Shown here: positions 21,847 to 22,233 of the stretch, piece by piece
Layout: each line of letters starts with the position of its first letter
Numbering within the stretch: position 1 is the stretch's first letter
Source: Cellvibrionaceae bacterium
Lineage (GTDB): Bacteria > Pseudomonadota > Gammaproteobacteria > Pseudomonadales > Cellvibrionaceae
DNA length: 22,233 nt
Assembly (NCBI GenBank): GCA_027012915.1
Contig: JALUYN010000056.1
Location: 1-22,233 of the forward strand
Direction of reading: 5' to 3'
Notes under the pieces: generated by a model
The model's input: only the letters and a program-made list of their open reading frames with translations
What the model was told of the DNA's origin: nothing
Databases searched by the model: none
Position numbers and translations under genes: made by a program

Positions 21847-22233
21847 TTACGCTCGTTGGGTGTGCGACTGGCGCGAGCGTACAACACAACTCAGATACAT
21901 CAGCAGGCACAGAACAATAACCGGCAGGCTACCGGTCCTGACAAAAGGGGTGTTCCCAGACATGGGGATGACGTGGCCGATGATAACTTCCCGGGTGAAT
22001 TGACCACCGCGCTGCTGCAACTCTCCGCTTGGCGTAATAATCGCACTGACGCCGTTGTTGGTGCTGCGGATGATATAGCGGCCAGTTTCCAGGGCGCGCA
22101 TTTGTGCCATCTGCAGATGTTGCAGTGGCCCCCAGGAGCGTCCGAACCAGGCGTCATTGCTCAATGTGATCAATACTTGACTGTGGGAAGCTTGGCGAGC
22201 CACAAGATCCGGGTAGACGATTTCGTAGCAGAT
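21847..22233 (-). CDS. lnt: Apolipoprotein N-acyltransferase, C-terminal part (5' end beyond window)
   Basis: Inner-membrane enzyme that adds the third acyl chain to the N-terminal Cys of lipoproteins in the periplasm. The visible 128 residues are the end of the nitrilase-like domain: ICYEIVYPDLVARQA opens at the window edge and its Cys (second visible codon) is the expected nucleophile, then LSNDAWFGRSWGPLQHLQMA, MRALETGRYIIRSTNNGVSA and a final membrane helix (SLPVIVLCLLMYLSCVV). The frame is open through base 22233, so the gene continues to the right. The signature is diagnostic. It is followed 4 bp later by the PlsC-like gene, giving a two-gene unit concerned with acyl transfer. The small lipoprotein at 16877 would be among its substrates. 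Confidence 0.95.
   Translation of the reverse strand: MCYEIVYPDLVARQASHSQVLITLSNDAWFGRSWGPLQHLQMAQMRALETGRYIIRSTNNGVSAIITPSGELQQRGGQFTREVIIGHVIPMSGNTPFVRTGSLPVIVLCLLMYLSCVVRSRQSHTQRA

Noticed and set aside
21843..21887. Upstream GTG start for the PlsC-like protein
   Set aside because: It would overlap the lnt coding end by about 40 bp and adds a basic stretch without similarity; the ATG at 21842 fits the family.
1..22233. CRISPR array, tRNA, rRNA, insertion sequence or prophage
   Set aside because: No regularly spaced repeats, no structural RNA signatures and no transposase, integrase or phage genes were seen.

Overview
The window reads as a chromosomal segment of a Gram-negative gammaproteobacterium, probably a marine or aquatic heterotroph. 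The evidence is the protein families: ArgF/ArgD, a CGFS glutaredoxin of gammaproteobacterial type, Lnt, outer-membrane beta-barrels ending in Phe, c-di-GMP enzymes and a DUF1302/DUF1329 cassette. Genus cannot be named from the sequence alone. I see no rRNA, tRNA, CRISPR array, transposase or phage gene. Gene density is high and most genes are ordinary housekeeping or envelope genes.

Layout. 3-137: C-terminal end of an unidentified + strand gene. 167-853 (-): small soluble diguanylate cyclase, divergent from pdxH (995-1633, +), which is followed 16 bp later by a quinone oxidoreductase of the zinc-independent alcohol dehydrogenase superfamily. After a palindromic interspersed repeat comes a class III CoA-transferase (2752-3966). 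A 314-bp regulatory gap then leads into a four-gene envelope cassette on + (4281-11178): DUF1302 outer-membrane protein, DUF1329 periplasmic protein, YCF48/Asp-box protein and an RND/MMPL exporter. A strong terminator sits inside the cassette between genes 2 and 3, and a bidirectional terminator ends it. argF and argD (-, 11281-13374) converge on the cassette and have a terminator-like hairpin in the argD leader. grxD (+) diverges from argD.

14213-17164 (+) is a second envelope block: a coiled-coil porin whose signal peptide is out of frame with its body by one A, then an FMN-binding protein with an ApbE-type flavinylation motif, a PepSY-type two-TM membrane protein overlapping it by ATGA, and a small lipoprotein. 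This looks like a flavin-based extracytoplasmic electron-transfer unit; no ApbE gene is in view. 17187-19757 encodes a 7TM-DISM receptor with a degenerate GGDEF and an apparently intact EAL domain, and 19893-21143 a chemoreceptor-like protein almost without a periplasmic domain. The right end (-) holds a PlsC-like acyltransferase directly downstream of lnt, which runs off the window with its catalytic Cys just visible.

How they fit together. The cassette at 4281-11178 plausibly moves hydrophobic molecules across the envelope, and the CoA-transferase and quinone oxidoreductase upstream could belong to the metabolism of such molecules; that link is inference. The best candidates for something under-described are this cassette with its internal terminator, the FMN-binding/PepSY/lipoprotein unit, the porin frameshift, and the hairpin in the argD leader.
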